64,000 nt of DNA from Arthrobacter gallicola (lineage in GTDB: Bacteria > Actinomycetota > Actinomycetes > Actinomycetales > Micrococcaceae). Positions 7,969-17,349 of this stretch are shown one piece after another; within the stretch, counting starts at the first letter, position 1, and each line of letters begins with the position of its first letter. The DNA lies in NCBI RefSeq assembly GCF_014836775.1, contig NZ_JACSQD010000001.1:664185-728184 (forward strand). Reading direction: 5' to 3'. The position numbers and the translations under genes are program-made. The notes beneath the pieces were generated by a model. The model did no database searches. It was given only the letters and a program-made list of their open reading frames with translations, and was not told where the DNA came from.

Positions 7969-8946
7969 TCAGCCCCCGGTGGAACGGGCACGGCGGCGGG
8001 CTTCGGACGCTGCCGCAGCGTAGCCGGCTGCATACCCGTCTTCATAACCCGCAGCGTGGCCGTCGTCGTATCCGGCGTTGTAGCCGGACCGGGTTCCGCT
8101 GCGCCGTCCGTCCTCGAAAGCTTCAGCGGAACCCTGCCGGAACATGTCCTCCTCCGCCGGACGCAGCAGGGCCTTGGCACCGGGGTCCCGGTCCATTCCG
8201 CCAACCGTGACCAGTGCCTCCAGCCCGCGGACCAGGGCAACGGGGACCCCGGAGGTTTTTCCTTTCACCAGATCGGCGGCTGCGGCTATCTCATCGGCCA
8301 CCGCCGTAACGGTGGCCGACATTGGCCGTCCGGAGCTGTCCGGCAGCCCGCGCAGATCCAGCAGCACGTTCAGTCCAGCAGCACCGATGGCGGCGTCGGT
8401 CTGTCCCTGCCGCCACGGCCGGCCCAGGGTATCGGTAATTACCACGCCGACGTCGACGTCCCAGTCCCGCTTCAGCCCCCGGCAGAGCCTGCGGGCAGAC
8501 GCATCCGGATCCAGCGGCAGCAGCAGGACTGTGCCTTCGGCAGTGTTGCTGGCGTCCACGCCGGCAGCTGCGGCCACAATACCGAGCCGGTTCTCCACAA
8601 TGCGCGTGATTCCATGCGCATGCGCGCGGCTGGCCACCACCCGCACAGTTTCCTGTTCGACGGCGTCGTCCCGGCGGTCCGCGGGCAGGACCCGCCCCTC
8701 GGCCTTGGACACGATCTTGGACGTCACCGCGAGGATGTCCCCGCTGCGCAGCTCCCGGCCGCAGGCCCAACCGATCAGTTCCACCAGGTTGTCCCCGGCC
8801 TGGATTTCTCCGATTCCCTGCACCGGAGTGATGAGCAGGCTCGCAGCCGCTGGGGGTTCCGTGCCCGGGGCGGATGCCCCGGTGCCCGGCGATGGTTCCC
8901 GCAACGCTTCCGGTGCCGGCAGGTCCCGGGTCCAGTCCAGTGTCAT
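7969..8946 (-). CDS. cofE: Coenzyme F420-0:L-glutamate ligase with GX3-repeat C-terminal tail
   Basis: A 325-residue protein starting at the ATG at 8946, overlapping the TGA of the upstream oxidoreductase (ATGA). It has the CofE/FbiB N-terminal pattern: [32 protein letters not shown], a central [17 protein letters not shown], and [19 protein letters not shown]. The enzyme adds glutamates to F420-0 using GTP. It lacks the nitroreductase-like domain found in mycobacterial FbiB. After the catalytic domain lies an unusual tail of eight GX3 tetrapeptides (residues about 280-311), then a basic end. Co-transcription with an F420-dependent enzyme supports the call. Other F420 biosynthesis genes are not in the window. 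Confidence 0.9.
   Translation of the reverse strand: MTLDWTRDLPAPEALREPSPGTGASAPGTEPPAAASLLITPVQGIGEIQAGDNLVELIGWACGRELRSGDILAVTSKIVSKAEGRVLPADRRDDAVEQETVRVVASRAHAHGITRIVENRLGIVAAAAGVDASNTAEGTVLLLPLDPDASARRLCRGLKRDWDVDVGVVITDTLGRPWRQGQTDAAIGAAGLNVLLDLRGLPDSSGRPMSATVTAVADEIAAAADLVKGKTSGVPVALVRGLEALVTVGGMDRDPGAKALLRPAEEDMFRQGSAEAFEDGRRSGTRSGYNAGYDDGHAAGYEDGYAAGYAAAASEARRRARSTGG
8014..8109 (-). repeat. Eight GX3 (12-bp) repeats at the CofE C-terminus
   Basis: The encoded tail reads as consecutive tetrapeptides beginning with glycine ([32 protein letters not shown]). The periodicity resembles the GX3 repeats of Yae1-type proteins and FliH. Confidence 0.85.
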
Positions 8947-9947
8947 CGGTGCAGCTCCGGCAGAACGCTGGCGGAGAAGGTGTCGATCCATTCGCGCTGG
9001 TTTCGCCCCACATTGTGCAGGTAGACGCGGTCAAAACCGAGGTCCAGGAATTTCTGGATGTAGGCCCGGTGCACGTCAGGATCCTCGGAAATCAGCAGCC
9101 GGCCTTCGAAGTCCTCCGGGCGGACCAGCCGGGCCATCTGCTCCAGTTCGAAGGGCGAGCGGATATCCGCCTTCGGGAACTTCATTCCGCCGTTCGGCCA
9201 TTCGGTCATGGCGTTGGTGAGGGCTTCCTCGTAGGTCGGCGCCCAGCTCATGTGCAGCTGCAGAACCTTGGGCATGGTGTCCGGATCCTTACCTGCCTCG
9301 CGGGCACCGGCGTCGAACCGCGCAAACAGACCCTCGATTTTCTCCAGCGGAGCACCCACGGTAATGAGGCCGTCGGCGTGCCTGCCGGCACGCTTGGCGG
9401 TCACGGGACCGGCAGTGGCCACAAGGATCTCCGGGGCAACCTCCGGCATGGTCCACAGGCGCGTCGATTCCATCTTGTAGAAGGTGCCGCTGTGCCGCAC
9501 GTCCTTGCCTGCCAAGGAAGCCGCGAAGAGCTTGGAGATGATCTCGATCGCCTCGAACATGCGGTTGATCCGCTCCGGGGCTTCCGGCCAGTACTGGGCC
9601 GTCACATGCTCATTCAGCGCCTCACCGGACCCCAGCCCCAGCCAGTGCCGGCCCGGATACATGGCAGCGAGGGTCGCCGAGGCCTGGGCCACCATCGCCG
9701 GGTGCCAGCGGAACGTGGGCGCCGTGACGCCCGGACCGATGTCGCCCTTGGTTCGCTCCCCCAGAGCGGAGAGGACATTCCAGACAAAGGCAGACTGCCC
9801 CTGCGCCGGCACCCAGGGCTGGAAATGGTCCGCGGCCATCACTCCGGAGAAGCCGCGCTCTTCCGCGTAGGCGGACAGAGCCACGGCCTCCGTCGGATGA
9901 AATTGTTCCAGCATGGCCGCGTAACCGATCCGGAGTGGGGTTTTCAT
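8943..9947 (-). CDS. F420-dependent LLM-class oxidoreductase (FGD-like, TIGR03557-type)
   Basis: A 334-residue luciferase-like TIM barrel. It shows GYAAMLEQF at the first strand, [11 protein letters not shown], a [11 protein letters not shown] segment typical of F420-dependent glucose-6-phosphate dehydrogenase relatives, and [16 protein letters not shown]. The substrate is unknown; the subfamily is often annotated as F420-dependent without a defined substrate. It forms a two-gene operon with cofE, which strengthens an F420 rather than FMN assignment. Its ATG lies only six bases after a TATAGT -10 candidate, suggesting a leaderless mRNA. Confidence 0.88.
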   Translation of the reverse strand: MKTPLRIGYAAMLEQFHPTEAVALSAYAEERGFSGVMAADHFQPWVPAQGQSAFVWNVLSALGERTKGDIGPGVTAPTFRWHPAMVAQASATLAAMYPGRHWLGLGSGEALNEHVTAQYWPEAPERINRMFEAIEIISKLFAASLAGKDVRHSGTFYKMESTRLWTMPEVAPEILVATAGPVTAKRAGRHADGLITVGAPLEKIEGLFARFDAGAREAGKDPDTMPKVLQLHMSWAPTYEEALTNAMTEWPNGGMKFPKADIRSPFELEQMARLVRPEDFEGRLLISEDPDVHRAYIQKFLDLGFDRVYLHNVGRNQREWIDTFSASVLPELHR

Positions 9948-9953
9948 GCAGCC

Positions 9954-9959
9954 ACTATA
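9954..9959 (-). promoter_or_regulatory. -10 promoter candidate TATAGT, leaderless for the F420 oxidoreductase
   Basis: TATAGT on the minus strand ends six bases before the ATG at 9947, so transcription would start at or next to the start codon. No Shine-Dalgarno sequence or convincing -35 element is visible. Confidence 0.4.
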
Positions 9960-10043
9960 GGCCAGCCTCCCTGCCCAACCCGGAAGCGGCGTGTTTCAGC
10001 CGTGCAACGAATGAGCCTCGGATGAAATCAGCCGGGGAAGGAA

Positions 10044-11387
10044 TCAGCTCCGGGCTGTGACCTGCGGAAGCAGGTCCTCTGCCGGAGGGGTCCACACGGC
10101 CGGATCAGCGGCAACCTGGTCACCCGACCGGATGTCCTTGACCTCGTGGCTGCCGTCTTCGGCGGTGAACCAGACAAAGGGGATCCCGCGCCGGTCAGCG
10201 TACTTGATCTGCTTGCCGAACTTCTCCGCCTTTGCAGCCACCTCAACGGAGATCCCGCGGCCGCGCAGTGCCGCGGCGACATCCTGCGCCGCGGACCAGG
10301 AATCGTCGTCGGCCAGGGTCACCAGGACGGCGGTGGGAACCGCGCGTGAGGCTTCAGCGAATTCCTGGCTGAGGATGCGCATCACCAGGCGGGTCACACC
10401 GATGGAGAGTCCGACGCCGGGGAAGGTGCGGCTGCCCTTGGTGGCCAGCGCATCGTAGCGGCCGCCGGAGCAAATGGAACCCAGCTGCTCGTGGCCCACC
10501 AGCACTGTCTCGTAGACGGTGCCCGTGTAGTAGTCCAGGCCGCGGGCAATCGAGAGGTCCGCGATGACCTTGCCCGGGGCACGCTTGGCCGCTTCAGCGA
10601 TGACCTGCTCCAGCTCATCGAGCCCGGTCTCCAGCAGTTCGTTCGTGACGCCGAGGGCCCGGACCTGCGAGGCGAAGGAAACGTCGTCGGTGCGGATGGA
10701 CGCGAGCTTCAGTGCGAGTTCCGCCTGCTCGGGGGTGGCACTAAGCTCTTCCTGCAGCAGCTCGGCGACGCGTGCCGGGCCAACCTTCTCCAGCTTGTCG
10801 ATGCTGCGCAGCACCCCGGCGGTGTCCTCCAGCCCAATCCCCCGGTAGAAACCCTCGGCCAGTTTGCGGTTGTTGACCCGGATGCGGAAGTCCGGGATCG
10901 GCAGGGCACCCAGGGCCTCAGCGATGACCAGCGCCAGCTCGACGTCGTACCGGAACGGCAGCTCGCCGTCGCCCACCACGTCGATATCCGCCTGCGTGAA
11001 TTCGCGGGCGCGGCCCTCCTGGGGACGCTCGCCGCGCCAGACCTTCTGGATCTGGTAGCGGCGGAACGGAAAGGCCAGGTGGCCGGCGTTTTCCACCACA
11101 TAGCGGGCGAACGGCACGGTCAGGTCAAAGTGCAGTGCCAGCTGGTTCGGATCCTGCTTGCCGCTGCTTTCGCCTTCCTCGGCCTGCAGCCGGCTGAGCG
11201 CGTAAACTTCCTTGTCGATTTCGCCCTTGCGCAGCAGCTGCCCAACGGTTTCCACTGCCCGGGTCTCGATGTTGGAGAAGCCGTGCAGCTCAAAGGTCCG
11301 CCGGAGCACATCCAGCACATGGAGCTCAACGAGGCGTTCCTGCGGTAGCCATTCGGGGAAACCGGACAGTGAGGCCTTGCGTGCCAT
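10044..11387 (-). CDS. hisS: Histidine--tRNA ligase
   Basis: A 447-residue class II synthetase starting at MARKASLSGFPEWLP (11387), with AGGAG about nine bases upstream. Upstream in-frame starts lack an RBS. It carries motif 2-like RGERPQEGRAREFTQADIDV, the histidine A motif in IARGLDYYTGTVYE, and a C-terminal anticodon-binding domain with LVTLADDDSW. It charges tRNA-His in the cytoplasm. It is divergent from the cyclophilin gene. Confidence 0.96.
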   Translation of the reverse strand: MARKASLSGFPEWLPQERLVELHVLDVLRRTFELHGFSNIETRAVETVGQLLRKGEIDKEVYALSRLQAEEGESSGKQDPNQLALHFDLTVPFARYVVENAGHLAFPFRRYQIQKVWRGERPQEGRAREFTQADIDVVGDGELPFRYDVELALVIAEALGALPIPDFRIRVNNRKLAEGFYRGIGLEDTAGVLRSIDKLEKVGPARVAELLQEELSATPEQAELALKLASIRTDDVSFASQVRALGVTNELLETGLDELEQVIAEAAKRAPGKVIADLSIARGLDYYTGTVYETVLVGHEQLGSICSGGRYDALATKGSRTFPGVGLSIGVTRLVMRILSQEFAEASRAVPTAVLVTLADDDSWSAAQDVAAALRGRGISVEVAAKAEKFGKQIKYADRRGIPFVWFTAEDGSHEVKDIRSGDQVAADPAVWTPPAEDLLPQVTARS

Positions 11388-11499
11388 GCGGGAGAGCTCC
11401 TTGGGTGGATCGGCTTGCGGAGGCGGGCGCAGAGGAGCGCCCGGAACCGGATACAGGGAAAGCACAGCTGCTGCATGCATAAACTGTGTGCGGCACTCA

Positions 11500-11505
11500 T
11501 TTTAG
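11500..11505 (-). promoter_or_regulatory. -10 promoter candidate TAAAAT for hisS
   Basis: TAAAAT on the minus strand lies about 110 bp upstream of the hisS ATG in the 233-bp divergent region with the cyclophilin gene. No good -35 is visible, so this is tentative. Confidence 0.25.
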
Positions 11506-11620
11506 CCTCTTCTGCTCCTGTGGGTGCCGCAGAGCACCCGGGCGCCGCCATGGCACCCGTCCAAAGGTTTGTTAAAGCCGCAGGTTCATTCGAGTCCAAG
11601 GTTCATTAAAGGAGGCAGCG

Positions 11621-12397
11621 GTGAAGGTGACCAACCGTACCGACCGCGAAACCCGCCGTCGTGTGGCCAGAATGGAAGCCCGCCAGGCACTGGTCCGGGA
11701 ACAGGGCCGGCGGCGCGCCAAGGACAATCTTTACGCGGGAATCGCCGGAGCCCTGGTTCTGGCACTGGCCGTCGCACTCCAGGTCTTCTGGTTCTCCTCC
11801 AATCCCACGGCCGAGGAGCTGGCACTGCTGGAAAGCCAGGCAAAGGCCACTCCCGCGGCAACTGACAGCGCCTCGGCCATCCCGGACCCCTCGCTGGCCG
11901 CAGGGCAGGTGCTCACGGGCACCCTGTCCCTGAACGGATCCGAGCTGGGAATCGAACTGGACGGCAACGCCGCCCCGCAGGCCGCGTCCGTCTTCAAATC
12001 CCTGGCTGACTCCGGCTTCTTCGACGGCAAGGACTGCCACCGGCTGACCACCGCGGAGAGCATGGGAGTCCTCCAGTGCGGATCCGCCGATGGCACCGGG
12101 GCCTCGGACCCCGGCTATCAGTGGGGTCCGGTCGAAAACTCTCCAGCCGACGGCGTCTATCCGGCCGGAACAGTGGCTGTCGCCCGCGCGGGGACCGCGG
12201 ATTCGCATGGTACGCAGTTCTTCATTGTTTATAAGGACTCGGTCATAACGCAGGAGACCGGCGGTTACACGATAATGGGTAAGGTAACGTCAGGGCTTGA
12301 TGTTGTGGAATCCATCGCTGCTGCCGGGACGGCAGACGGCGTCCAGGACGGAAAACCCCTAGCACCGGTGACGATAGATTCGTTTACCCTGAAGTAA
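11621..12397 (+). CDS. Membrane-anchored cyclophilin-type peptidyl-prolyl isomerase
   Basis: A 258-residue protein with a GTG start preceded by GGAGG at 11611-11615, five bases away. A basic cytoplasmic N-terminus (residues 1-36) precedes one membrane segment (about 37-58) and an extracytoplasmic cyclophilin domain with the conserved GTVAVARAG and GTQFFIVYKDS segments and a final IMGKVTSGLDVVESI. It catalyses proline isomerisation of exported proteins, or may act as a chaperone. The active-site arginine region of classic cyclophilins is poorly conserved, so enzymatic activity is less certain than fold. Confidence 0.9.
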   Translation: MKVTNRTDRETRRRVARMEARQALVREQGRRRAKDNLYAGIAGALVLALAVALQVFWFSSNPTAEELALLESQAKATPAATDSASAIPDPSLAAGQVLTGTLSLNGSELGIELDGNAAPQAASVFKSLADSGFFDGKDCHRLTTAESMGVLQCGSADGTGASDPGYQWGPVENSPADGVYPAGTVAVARAGTADSHGTQFFIVYKDSVITQETGGYTIMGKVTSGLDVVESIAAAGTADGVQDGKPLAPVTIDSFTLK

Positions 12398-12466
12398 ATG
12401 GCACGGCAAGTACATGGCACAGTGGCTTCGCTCAGCGGCCATCCATCGAGTGAAAGACTTTTAGCG

Positions 12467-13897
12467 GTGACAGACAGTCAGAAATCCGACGAAACCACCG
12501 GGACTGCTCCGGACAATCAGCGCATCCCTGCGCCCAGCCCAGCCGCCTTTGCGGCGCGGCGTCCGGCTGCTGCCCCGGCGGCGCCCCGTCCCGGAGCCGC
12601 TGCGCCTGCACCGGTAGTAGCCGCTCCGGCAGCACACACCACGCCGCTGGAAGAAGCCGCGCGCTTTGCCCGCGTCGAGGAAGACGGCCACGTTTTCCTG
12701 ATCGTGGGCAGCGAAGAGTTCCCCGTGGGCCAGTACCCGGACGCGACCCGGGATGAAGCGCTTGCCTATTTTGTGCGCAAGTACGACGACGCCGTCAGCC
12801 AGGTCATGCTGCTGGAGGCCCGGGTGGCCGCCAAGGCGCCGGCTTCAGACATGCACAAGACCCTCAAGCATCTGGCCGAGCAGGTTGCCGAGCGCAAGAT
12901 GGTGGGCGATGTGCTTGCCCTCGACGCCCGCATCGAAGCGCTGGCCGGGGAAATCAAGGCAGCGGAAGCGGCTGAGCGGGCCGAAGCCGAGGCCGTCCGC
13001 GCCCGTGAGCTTGCCGCCCGCGAGGCAATCGTCGCGGAAGCCGAGGAAATTGCTGCCAAGGACCCTGCCACCATCCAGTGGAAGACCAGCAGCAACCGGA
13101 TGAACGAGCTGTTCGAAGCGTGGAAGGCCGCGCAGAAGAACGGACCCCGTTTGGGCCGCAGCAATGAGGATTCCCTGTGGAAGCGGTTCCGTTCCGCCCG
13201 CACCGTCTTCGACCGGCACCGCCGGGCCTACTTCTCCCAGCTGGACAATGAGAACGCTGAAGCCAAGCGGGCCAAGGAAGAACTCATTGCCCGGGCCGAG
13301 GCACTGTCCACGTCCACCGACTGGGGCAACACCGCGTCCGAGTACCGCAGCCTGATGGACGAGTGGAAGGCCTCCAAGCGGGCCAGCCGCAAGGACGACG
13401 ACGCTCTCTGGGCACGCTTCCGCGCCGCCCAGGACAAGTTCTTCGCTGCCCGCCAGGCCGCCAATGAAGTCATCGACGAGGAGTTCGCCTCCAACCTGGT
13501 GGTCAAGGAAGCCCTGCTGAAGGAAGCTCAGGCCATCCTGCCTGTGACGGACCTGAATGCCGCCCGCAAGGCACTGCAGTCCATCCGCGACCGCTGGGAG
13601 GAAGCCGGCAAGGTTCCGCGCGCAGACATGGGCCGGATGGAGGCCGGCATCCGGAAGGTTGAGGAAGCCGTTAAGGCTGCCGAGGACGAGCACTGGCAGC
13701 GGAGCAATCCGGAAACCAAGGCCCGCACCAACAGCGCACTCAGCCAGCTCGAAGCAGCCATCGCCTCCCTCGAGGACGAACTTGCTGCCGCGCAGAAGGA
13801 CGGCAACGCGAAGAAAATTGCTGACGCCCAGGAGGCACTGGACGCCCGCAAGCAGTGGCTGGAAACCCTCCGGCGCTCAGCTCAGGATTTCTCCTAG
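12467..13897 (+). CDS. DUF349 domain-containing protein
   Basis: I prefer the GTG at 12467 (476 residues, MTDSQKSDETTG), which gives the acidic N-terminus usual for this group. An in-frame ATG at 12398, directly behind the cyclophilin stop, is an alternative. After a Pro/Ala-rich linker (about 20-60) a short beta domain is followed by long charged helices. DUF349 repeats recur with the pattern W-x-x-x-aliphatic-x-x-G and RFR (SLWKRFRSART, ALWARFRAAQDKF). Much of the chain is predicted coiled coil. Biochemical function is unknown to me; it is the last gene before a strong terminator. Confidence 0.85.
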   Translation: MTDSQKSDETTGTAPDNQRIPAPSPAAFAARRPAAAPAAPRPGAAAPAPVVAAPAAHTTPLEEAARFARVEEDGHVFLIVGSEEFPVGQYPDATRDEALAYFVRKYDDAVSQVMLLEARVAAKAPASDMHKTLKHLAEQVAERKMVGDVLALDARIEALAGEIKAAEAAERAEAEAVRARELAAREAIVAEAEEIAAKDPATIQWKTSSNRMNELFEAWKAAQKNGPRLGRSNEDSLWKRFRSARTVFDRHRRAYFSQLDNENAEAKRAKEELIARAEALSTSTDWGNTASEYRSLMDEWKASKRASRKDDDALWARFRAAQDKFFAARQAANEVIDEEFASNLVVKEALLKEAQAILPVTDLNAARKALQSIRDRWEEAGKVPRADMGRMEAGIRKVEEAVKAAEDEHWQRSNPETKARTNSALSQLEAAIASLEDELAAAQKDGNAKKIADAQEALDARKQWLETLRRSAQDFS

Positions 13898-13912
13898 CAC
13901 AGCCAGCTGTAC

Positions 13913-13956
13913 GGCCCGGATTCCGCTTTTCCACAGGCGGCGTCCGGGCCTTTCGC
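13913..13956 (+). terminator. Rho-independent terminator after the DUF349 gene
   Basis: An 8-bp perfect stem GGCCCGGA (13913-13920) and TCCGGGCC (13943-13950) with an inner CCGC/GGCGG pairing is followed by a T-rich TTTCGCATTT. It begins 15 bp after the stop codon. Confidence 0.75.
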
Positions 13957-13985
13957 ATTTCCCGGCCGCAGGACATCCTTGATGA

Positions 13986-14783
13986 ATGTCCCTGCCCAGT
14001 CCCTCCCCGGGGTCCATTCCGGAAGTCACCTCCACCGGCGGTGCCATTTTCCATCCGGGCGGTCTCTTCTCGGCCGAGGAACTGCAGGGTATGTGCCGGG
14101 ATCTGCTGGTTACCCGGGTCTACGGCTCCACCTATGTGCGCTGGGATGTGCGCCCGGGTCCCCTGGCCCGGGCCCTGGCGGCCCATCATCATCTTCCAGC
14201 AGCTCTGCGGGGACGCTATGTCTTTGGGCGGCTTACCGCGGCCTGGATCTACGGGTGTGCTCCCCCAGCCCGGCTGCTGACCCTGCTGGCGGACTCCCGG
14301 CGGCGGAGCACCTCGCTGCCGCCGTTCAGCGGCGCGGTGCTGCACCAGGTGATGCTGGGACCGGCGGACCGGCTGGACCTGGGCGGGGTGCCGGTGACAC
14401 AGCCGCTGCGCACCGCCGTCGACGTCGCACTCCACGTCCCACCCGCGGAAGCGGCAGACGTGCTGCTGCTGATGTCCCGTGAGCCCGGACTCAATGCGCC
14501 GCTCCATTACGTCCGGACGCTGCTGCGCAGCGGGCACCGTGTGCCGGGCACCCGGCGGGCACTGGAAGCGGTGGAGCTGGCTGAGGCAGCCGCCGCCGAA
14601 TCGCAGGGCCCGGAATCGGAGAAGGCGGAGGCGGTACCGGATGGTTCCGGTGCCGCCTCCGCGGGGCAGGCGTCCACTGGTACGGGTAGCTGCCGGGCCT
14701 ATAAGGTCCCGGAGACCCAAGATGGTGAGGTCCCGGACACCCAAGGCGGTGAGGTACCGGACCGTCCTGCGATCCTGCCCTAG
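13986..14783 (+). CDS. AbiEi-like (type IV antitoxin-fold) protein, uncharacterised
   Basis: A 265-residue protein. The segment GRYVFGRLTAAWIYGC, then a variable stretch, then LGGVPVTQPLRTAVDVALH resembles the core of AbiEi-family antitoxin/transcriptional regulators (hypothesis from motif pattern, not a confirmed hit). The usual N-terminal winged helix is short or absent, and no AbiEii nucleotidyltransferase toxin gene lies next to it, so any toxin-antitoxin role is doubtful. The C-terminal 60 residues are low complexity and end in 24-bp repeats. It converges on rel with only 11 bp between stop codons. Confidence 0.6.
   Translation: MSLPSPSPGSIPEVTSTGGAIFHPGGLFSAEELQGMCRDLLVTRVYGSTYVRWDVRPGPLARALAAHHHLPAALRGRYVFGRLTAAWIYGCAPPARLLTLLADSRRRSTSLPPFSGAVLHQVMLGPADRLDLGGVPVTQPLRTAVDVALHVPPAEAADVLLLMSREPGLNAPLHYVRTLLRSGHRVPGTRRALEAVELAEAAAAESQGPESEKAEAVPDGSGAASAGQASTGTGSCRAYKVPETQDGEVPDTQGGEVPDRPAILP
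14704..14760 (+). repeat. 24-bp in-frame tandem repeat at the AbiEi-like C-terminus
   Basis: Two full units (14704-14727 and 14728-14751) and a partial third encode VPETQDGE / VPDTQGGE / VPD. Confidence 0.85.
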
Positions 14784-14794
14784 ACCATACTGCC

Positions 14795-17224
14795 CTAGAC
14801 GCGGCGCTGGTTGCCCGTAGTGCGGTAGACGTCGTAAACGCCGTCGATCCGCCGGACCGCGCTGAGGATGTGGCTGAGGTACTTGGGGTCGCCCATCTCA
14901 AAGACAAACTTGGACATGGCTACCCGGTCACTGGAGGTGTTGACGCTGGCCGAGAGAATGTTGACGTGGTTCTCGGACAGGACACGCGTCACGTCCGAGA
15001 GCAGGCTCTTCCGATCCAAGGCCTCAACCTGGATTTCCACCAGGAACACGGAGGACTGGGTGGGAGCCCAATCCACCGGAACAATCCGGTCCGGCTGGTC
15101 CCGCAGTTCCTGAACGTTCCGGCAATCGGTGCGGTGCACCGACACACCCGAACCCCGGGTCACGAAGCCCACGATCGGATCCGGCGGAACCGGAGTGCAG
15201 CAGCGGGCCAGCTTTACCCAGACATCGCCAACACCGCGCACGGTGACGCCGGAGTCGGAGAACTTGGGCCGCCGCGCTGCCGAGGACACGGGTGTTTCCG
15301 CCAGGTCCTCTTCGGCACCCTGGTGGCCGCCCATGAGGTTGACCAGGTGTTCGATGACGTTTTGAGCTGATGTGTGGCCATCCCCAACCGCCGCGTACAG
15401 GGCGGAGATGTCCTGGTGGTGCAGTTCCTGCGCCACGGCCAGCAGGGCGTCATGACTCATCAGGCGCTGAAGCGGAAGGTTCTGCTTCCGCATGCCCCGG
15501 GTGAGCAGGTCCTTGCCCTTTTCAATCGCCTCTTCGCGGCGTTCCTTGGTGAACCACTGCCGGATCTTGTTCCGTGCCCGGGGGCTCTTGACGAAGCCCT
15601 GCCAGTCCTGGCTGGGACCGGCACCTTCGGCCTTGGAGGTAAAGATCTCCACCCAGTCGCCGTGCTGCAGTTCGCTGTTGAGCGGCACCAGCTTCCCGTT
15701 GACCCGGGCACCGATGGTCCGGTGACCCACCTCGGTGTGGACCGCGTAGGCGAAGTCAACGGGGGTGGAGCCGGCCGGCAGTGCCATCACTTCGCCCTTG
15801 GGGGTGAAGACGAAGACCTCGCGGGCATTGATTTCAAAGCGCAGCGAATCCAGGAACTCGTCCGGATCCGAGGTTTCCTGCTGCCAGTCAACCAGGGACC
15901 GGAGCCAGCCCATGTCGGTGTTGTCCGGGACCGTGCCGCCGTTTTTGGCGCTGTCCTTGTACTTCCAGTGCGCGGCCACACCGTACTCGGCGCGCCGGTG
16001 CATGTCATGGGTGCGGATCTGGATCTCCACCGGTTTGCCGCCCGGACCAATCACCGTGGTGTGCAGTGACTGGTACATGTTGAACTTCGGCATTGCGATG
16101 TAGTCCTTGAACCGCCCGGGCAGGGGGTTCCAGCGCGCGTGCAGTGCGCCCAGGGTGGCATAACAGTCCCGCACGGAGTCCACCAGGACGCGGACGCCCA
16201 TGAGGTCATGGATGTCGTCAAAGTCCTTACCCCGTACGATCATCTTCTGGTAGATCGAGTAGTAGTGCTTGGGGCGGCCGGTGATCGTGGCCTTGATCTT
16301 GACGTTGTGCAGGTCTTCGGCGATCTGGCTGCGGACGGTGGTGAGGTATTTCTCGCGCTCCGGGGTGCGGTCACCAACCATCCGGACAATTTCGTCGTAC
16401 ACCTTCGGGTGCAGTGCGGCGAAGGACAGGTCCTCGAGTTCCCACTTGATCGTGTTCATGCCGAGCCGGTGGGCCAGCGGGGCAAAGATCTCCAGGGTTT
16501 CGCGTGCCTTGCGCGCGGAGGACTCCGGGGAGACAAACCGCCAGGTCCGGGCGTTATGCAGCCGGTCAGCAAGCTTGATCACCAGGACCCGGATGTCCTT
16601 GGCCATGGCTACAACCATCTTGCGGACGGTCTCGGACTGGGCGGCGTCCCCGAAGGTCACCTTGTCCAGCTTGGTGACGCCGTCCACCAGCATGGCGACT
16701 TCCGGCCCAAACTCGCTGCGGAGTTCGTCCAGCGTGTAGGACGTGTCCTCCACCGTGTCGTGGAGCAGCGCGGCGGCCAGGGTGGTTCCCGTCATGCCCA
16801 GTTCGGCAAGGATGGTCGCCACGGCTACGGGATGGGTGATGTATGGATCGCCGCTCTTGCGCTTCTGGCCTTCGTGGCTGCGCTCGGCAACGAGATAGGC
16901 GCGCTGGATGAGTTCCAGGTCTTCGCGCGGGTTGTTGGCGCGGACGGTCCGCAGCAGCGGCTCGAGCATGGGCGAGTACCCTGTGCCGCCGCGTCCGGCC
17001 AGGCGGGCAAGTCTGGCCCGCGTCCCGTGGCGGCGCACCTGCACCGGCTTGGGGACTGCCTTGGGGGCAGCGGCGGACGCCGGTTCCACCGGTTCCCGTT
17101 GGACCTGGATTCCGGCAGACCCGTTGTTCCCGGCACCCGTTTCCCGGGAATTCATGGTACCTGGGGCTGCTGATGCACCCCGGTCTTTCCCTGCACTGTC
17201 GGCAGGCGTAGCGCTATCGGCCAA
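14795..17224 (-). CDS. relA: Bifunctional (p)ppGpp synthetase/hydrolase Rel
   Basis: An 809-residue long RSH protein for the stringent response. In order it has an unstructured N-terminus (about 1-80), the HD hydrolase domain with [10 protein letters not shown] and [10 protein letters not shown], and the synthetase domain with [17 protein letters not shown] and NMYQSLHTT. The TGS domain follows ([19 protein letters not shown]), then a zinc-finger/helical region with [16 protein letters not shown], and a C-terminal ACT domain. Both catalytic halves look intact, as in the single Rel of actinobacteria. It is separated from secF by a very strong hairpin, so it probably has its own promoter. Confidence 0.96.
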   Translation of the reverse strand: MADSATPADSAGKDRGASAAPGTMNSRETGAGNNGSAGIQVQREPVEPASAAAPKAVPKPVQVRRHGTRARLARLAGRGGTGYSPMLEPLLRTVRANNPREDLELIQRAYLVAERSHEGQKRKSGDPYITHPVAVATILAELGMTGTTLAAALLHDTVEDTSYTLDELRSEFGPEVAMLVDGVTKLDKVTFGDAAQSETVRKMVVAMAKDIRVLVIKLADRLHNARTWRFVSPESSARKARETLEIFAPLAHRLGMNTIKWELEDLSFAALHPKVYDEIVRMVGDRTPEREKYLTTVRSQIAEDLHNVKIKATITGRPKHYYSIYQKMIVRGKDFDDIHDLMGVRVLVDSVRDCYATLGALHARWNPLPGRFKDYIAMPKFNMYQSLHTTVIGPGGKPVEIQIRTHDMHRRAEYGVAAHWKYKDSAKNGGTVPDNTDMGWLRSLVDWQQETSDPDEFLDSLRFEINAREVFVFTPKGEVMALPAGSTPVDFAYAVHTEVGHRTIGARVNGKLVPLNSELQHGDWVEIFTSKAEGAGPSQDWQGFVKSPRARNKIRQWFTKERREEAIEKGKDLLTRGMRKQNLPLQRLMSHDALLAVAQELHHQDISALYAAVGDGHTSAQNVIEHLVNLMGGHQGAEEDLAETPVSSAARRPKFSDSGVTVRGVGDVWVKLARCCTPVPPDPIVGFVTRGSGVSVHRTDCRNVQELRDQPDRIVPVDWAPTQSSVFLVEIQVEALDRKSLLSDVTRVLSENHVNILSASVNTSSDRVAMSKFVFEMGDPKYLSHILSAVRRIDGVYDVYRTTGNQRRV

Positions 17225-17281
17225 CTGCTGCCCTTTCTTTCCAGATATCTGCCCAGTCTATGCCCCCCGGCTGCTGCACTT

Positions 17282-17332
17282 ACACCACCGGTTCCGTTCT
17301 TCCCGGAAAGGGAGGAACGGAACCGGTGGTGT
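17282..17332 (-). terminator. Long perfect hairpin between secF and rel
   Basis: An 18-bp perfect inverted repeat (17282-17299 with 17315-17332) with a 15-nt loop lies 18 bp after the secF stop and before rel. No U-tract follows on the minus strand, so it may act as an intrinsic terminator of the I-shaped kind or as an mRNA-stabilising structure. Confidence 0.7.
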
Positions 17333-17349
17333 TTGGTGCTGCCGGGGAA

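Noticed and set aside
14704-14760. CRISPR-like array
   Set aside because: The direct repeats are contiguous, in frame and without spacers, so they are a coding tandem repeat.
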